This document shows, piece after piece, positions 46,703 to 47,113 of a stretch of 47,113 nucleotides of DNA. The stretch spans positions 1 to 47,113 of the forward strand of contig BBXU01002139.1 of assembly GCA_001598975.1 (NCBI GenBank), written 5' to 3'. Each line of letters opens with the position of its first letter. Positions within the stretch are counted from its first letter, which is position 1. The translations under genes were made by a program, and so were the position numbers. The DNA comes from Parachlorella kessleri. Its lineage: Eukaryota > Chlorophyta > Trebouxiophyceae > Chlorellales > Chlorellaceae. The notes beneath the pieces were generated by a model, which had not been told where the DNA came from, ran no database searches, and saw nothing but the letters and a program-made list of their open reading frames with translations.

Positions 46703-47113
46703 CTGCACACACACAGGCAGTCCACGGCTTCTGGGGGCAGTGTGTCCCAGTACGTCCACCAGACACAGATACTGTGAGCTGCTCCTACACCAGGCTGGCT
46801 ATTCACATGATCAGCTGACACAGTAGGCACACCATTCTACGCTAACGACACCCTTCTCGCACTCATAGGCCCTGTACACTCGGGCCGCTCGTCCCAGGTG
46901 GCATCTGTACGCCCTGCCCTGCCCACAGCACTGTCCTCCATTCACACCCCCCAGATCCCACTAACCAACTCCACAACACCACCTCGCCCATAACCCACAT
47001 TCGCCAGCATCACCCCCTGCCCTCATTTTGCCAGGAACTAGCGGGGGACTGCCATCCGCAACAACAGCAGCACTCATCCTTTCCCCTTGCATAATAAGTA
47101 CAGCTATGCTCAT
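46703..47113 (-). other. IleRS intron running to the right edge
   Basis: No coding stretch of the IleRS N-terminal domain is visible here. The acceptor is tgtgcag at the left end and the donor lies outside the window, so the intron is longer than 411 bases. Confidence 0.6.

Noticed and set aside
1..47113. Mobile elements, viral genes, CRISPR arrays or a gene cluster forming one system
   Set aside because: I found no transposase, reverse transcriptase, integrase, terminal repeats or spacer arrays, and the gene order shows no shared pathway beyond several scattered translation genes.

Overview
This is a nuclear genomic window from a eukaryote, most likely a chlorophyte green alga. Genes are rich in short spliced exons, with acceptors almost always ending in gcag. 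They encode a fungal/algal-type elongation factor eEF3, a DUF6737-like protein with a plastid-type leader, a Rubisco-LSMT-like SET protein, organelle-targeted proteins and a dynein light chain. Low-complexity Ala/Gln tracts are common. I cannot place it more finely. All exon models were made by hand from ORFs, splice consensus, reading-phase continuity and remembered family motifs; no search was run.

Layout, left to right. 91-441 (+) is the 3' end of an RMD1/DUF155-like gene. 1315-2836 (+) is the HSP90 co-chaperone p23. 3068-4251 (-) is an unrecognised protein with a mitochondrial-type presequence and an internal in-frame TAG. 4581-7453 (+) is a SET-domain LSMT-like methyltransferase. 8087-10171 (-) is mitochondrial ribosomal protein uL4m. 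11328-13253 (-) is a TauE/SafE-type membrane transporter. 13890-22117 (+) is eEF3 in 20 exons. 22684-23262 (-) is the DUF6737-like protein. 24203-26424 (-) is an unrecognised Gln/Ser-rich protein. 26999-29470 (+) is SAAL1-like. 29890-31177 (+) is tRNA-His guanylyltransferase THG1. 31212-31616 (-) is the dynein light chain roadblock/LC7. 32989-37254 (+) holds one or two unrecognised genes with tandem duplications. 37856 to the right edge (-) is cytosolic isoleucyl-tRNA synthetase, with its N-terminus outside the window.

There is no operon logic. Four genes serve translation (uL4m, eEF3, THG1, IleRS), but they are interspersed with unrelated genes on both strands. Divergent pairs (gene at 4251/SET; TauE/eEF3; 26424/SAAL1; LC7/32989) share upstream regions of about 0.3-1.4 kb. 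THG1 and LC7 converge with only 34 bases between stop codons.

The most unusual features are five apparent GC-AG introns, a 542-base tandem duplication of exon plus intron in the 35.7-37.3 kb gene, a 48-base coding tandem repeat whose first copy carries a stop or splice site, and two places where a coherent frame continues past an in-frame TAG. I saw no mobile element, CRISPR array or clear RNA gene.
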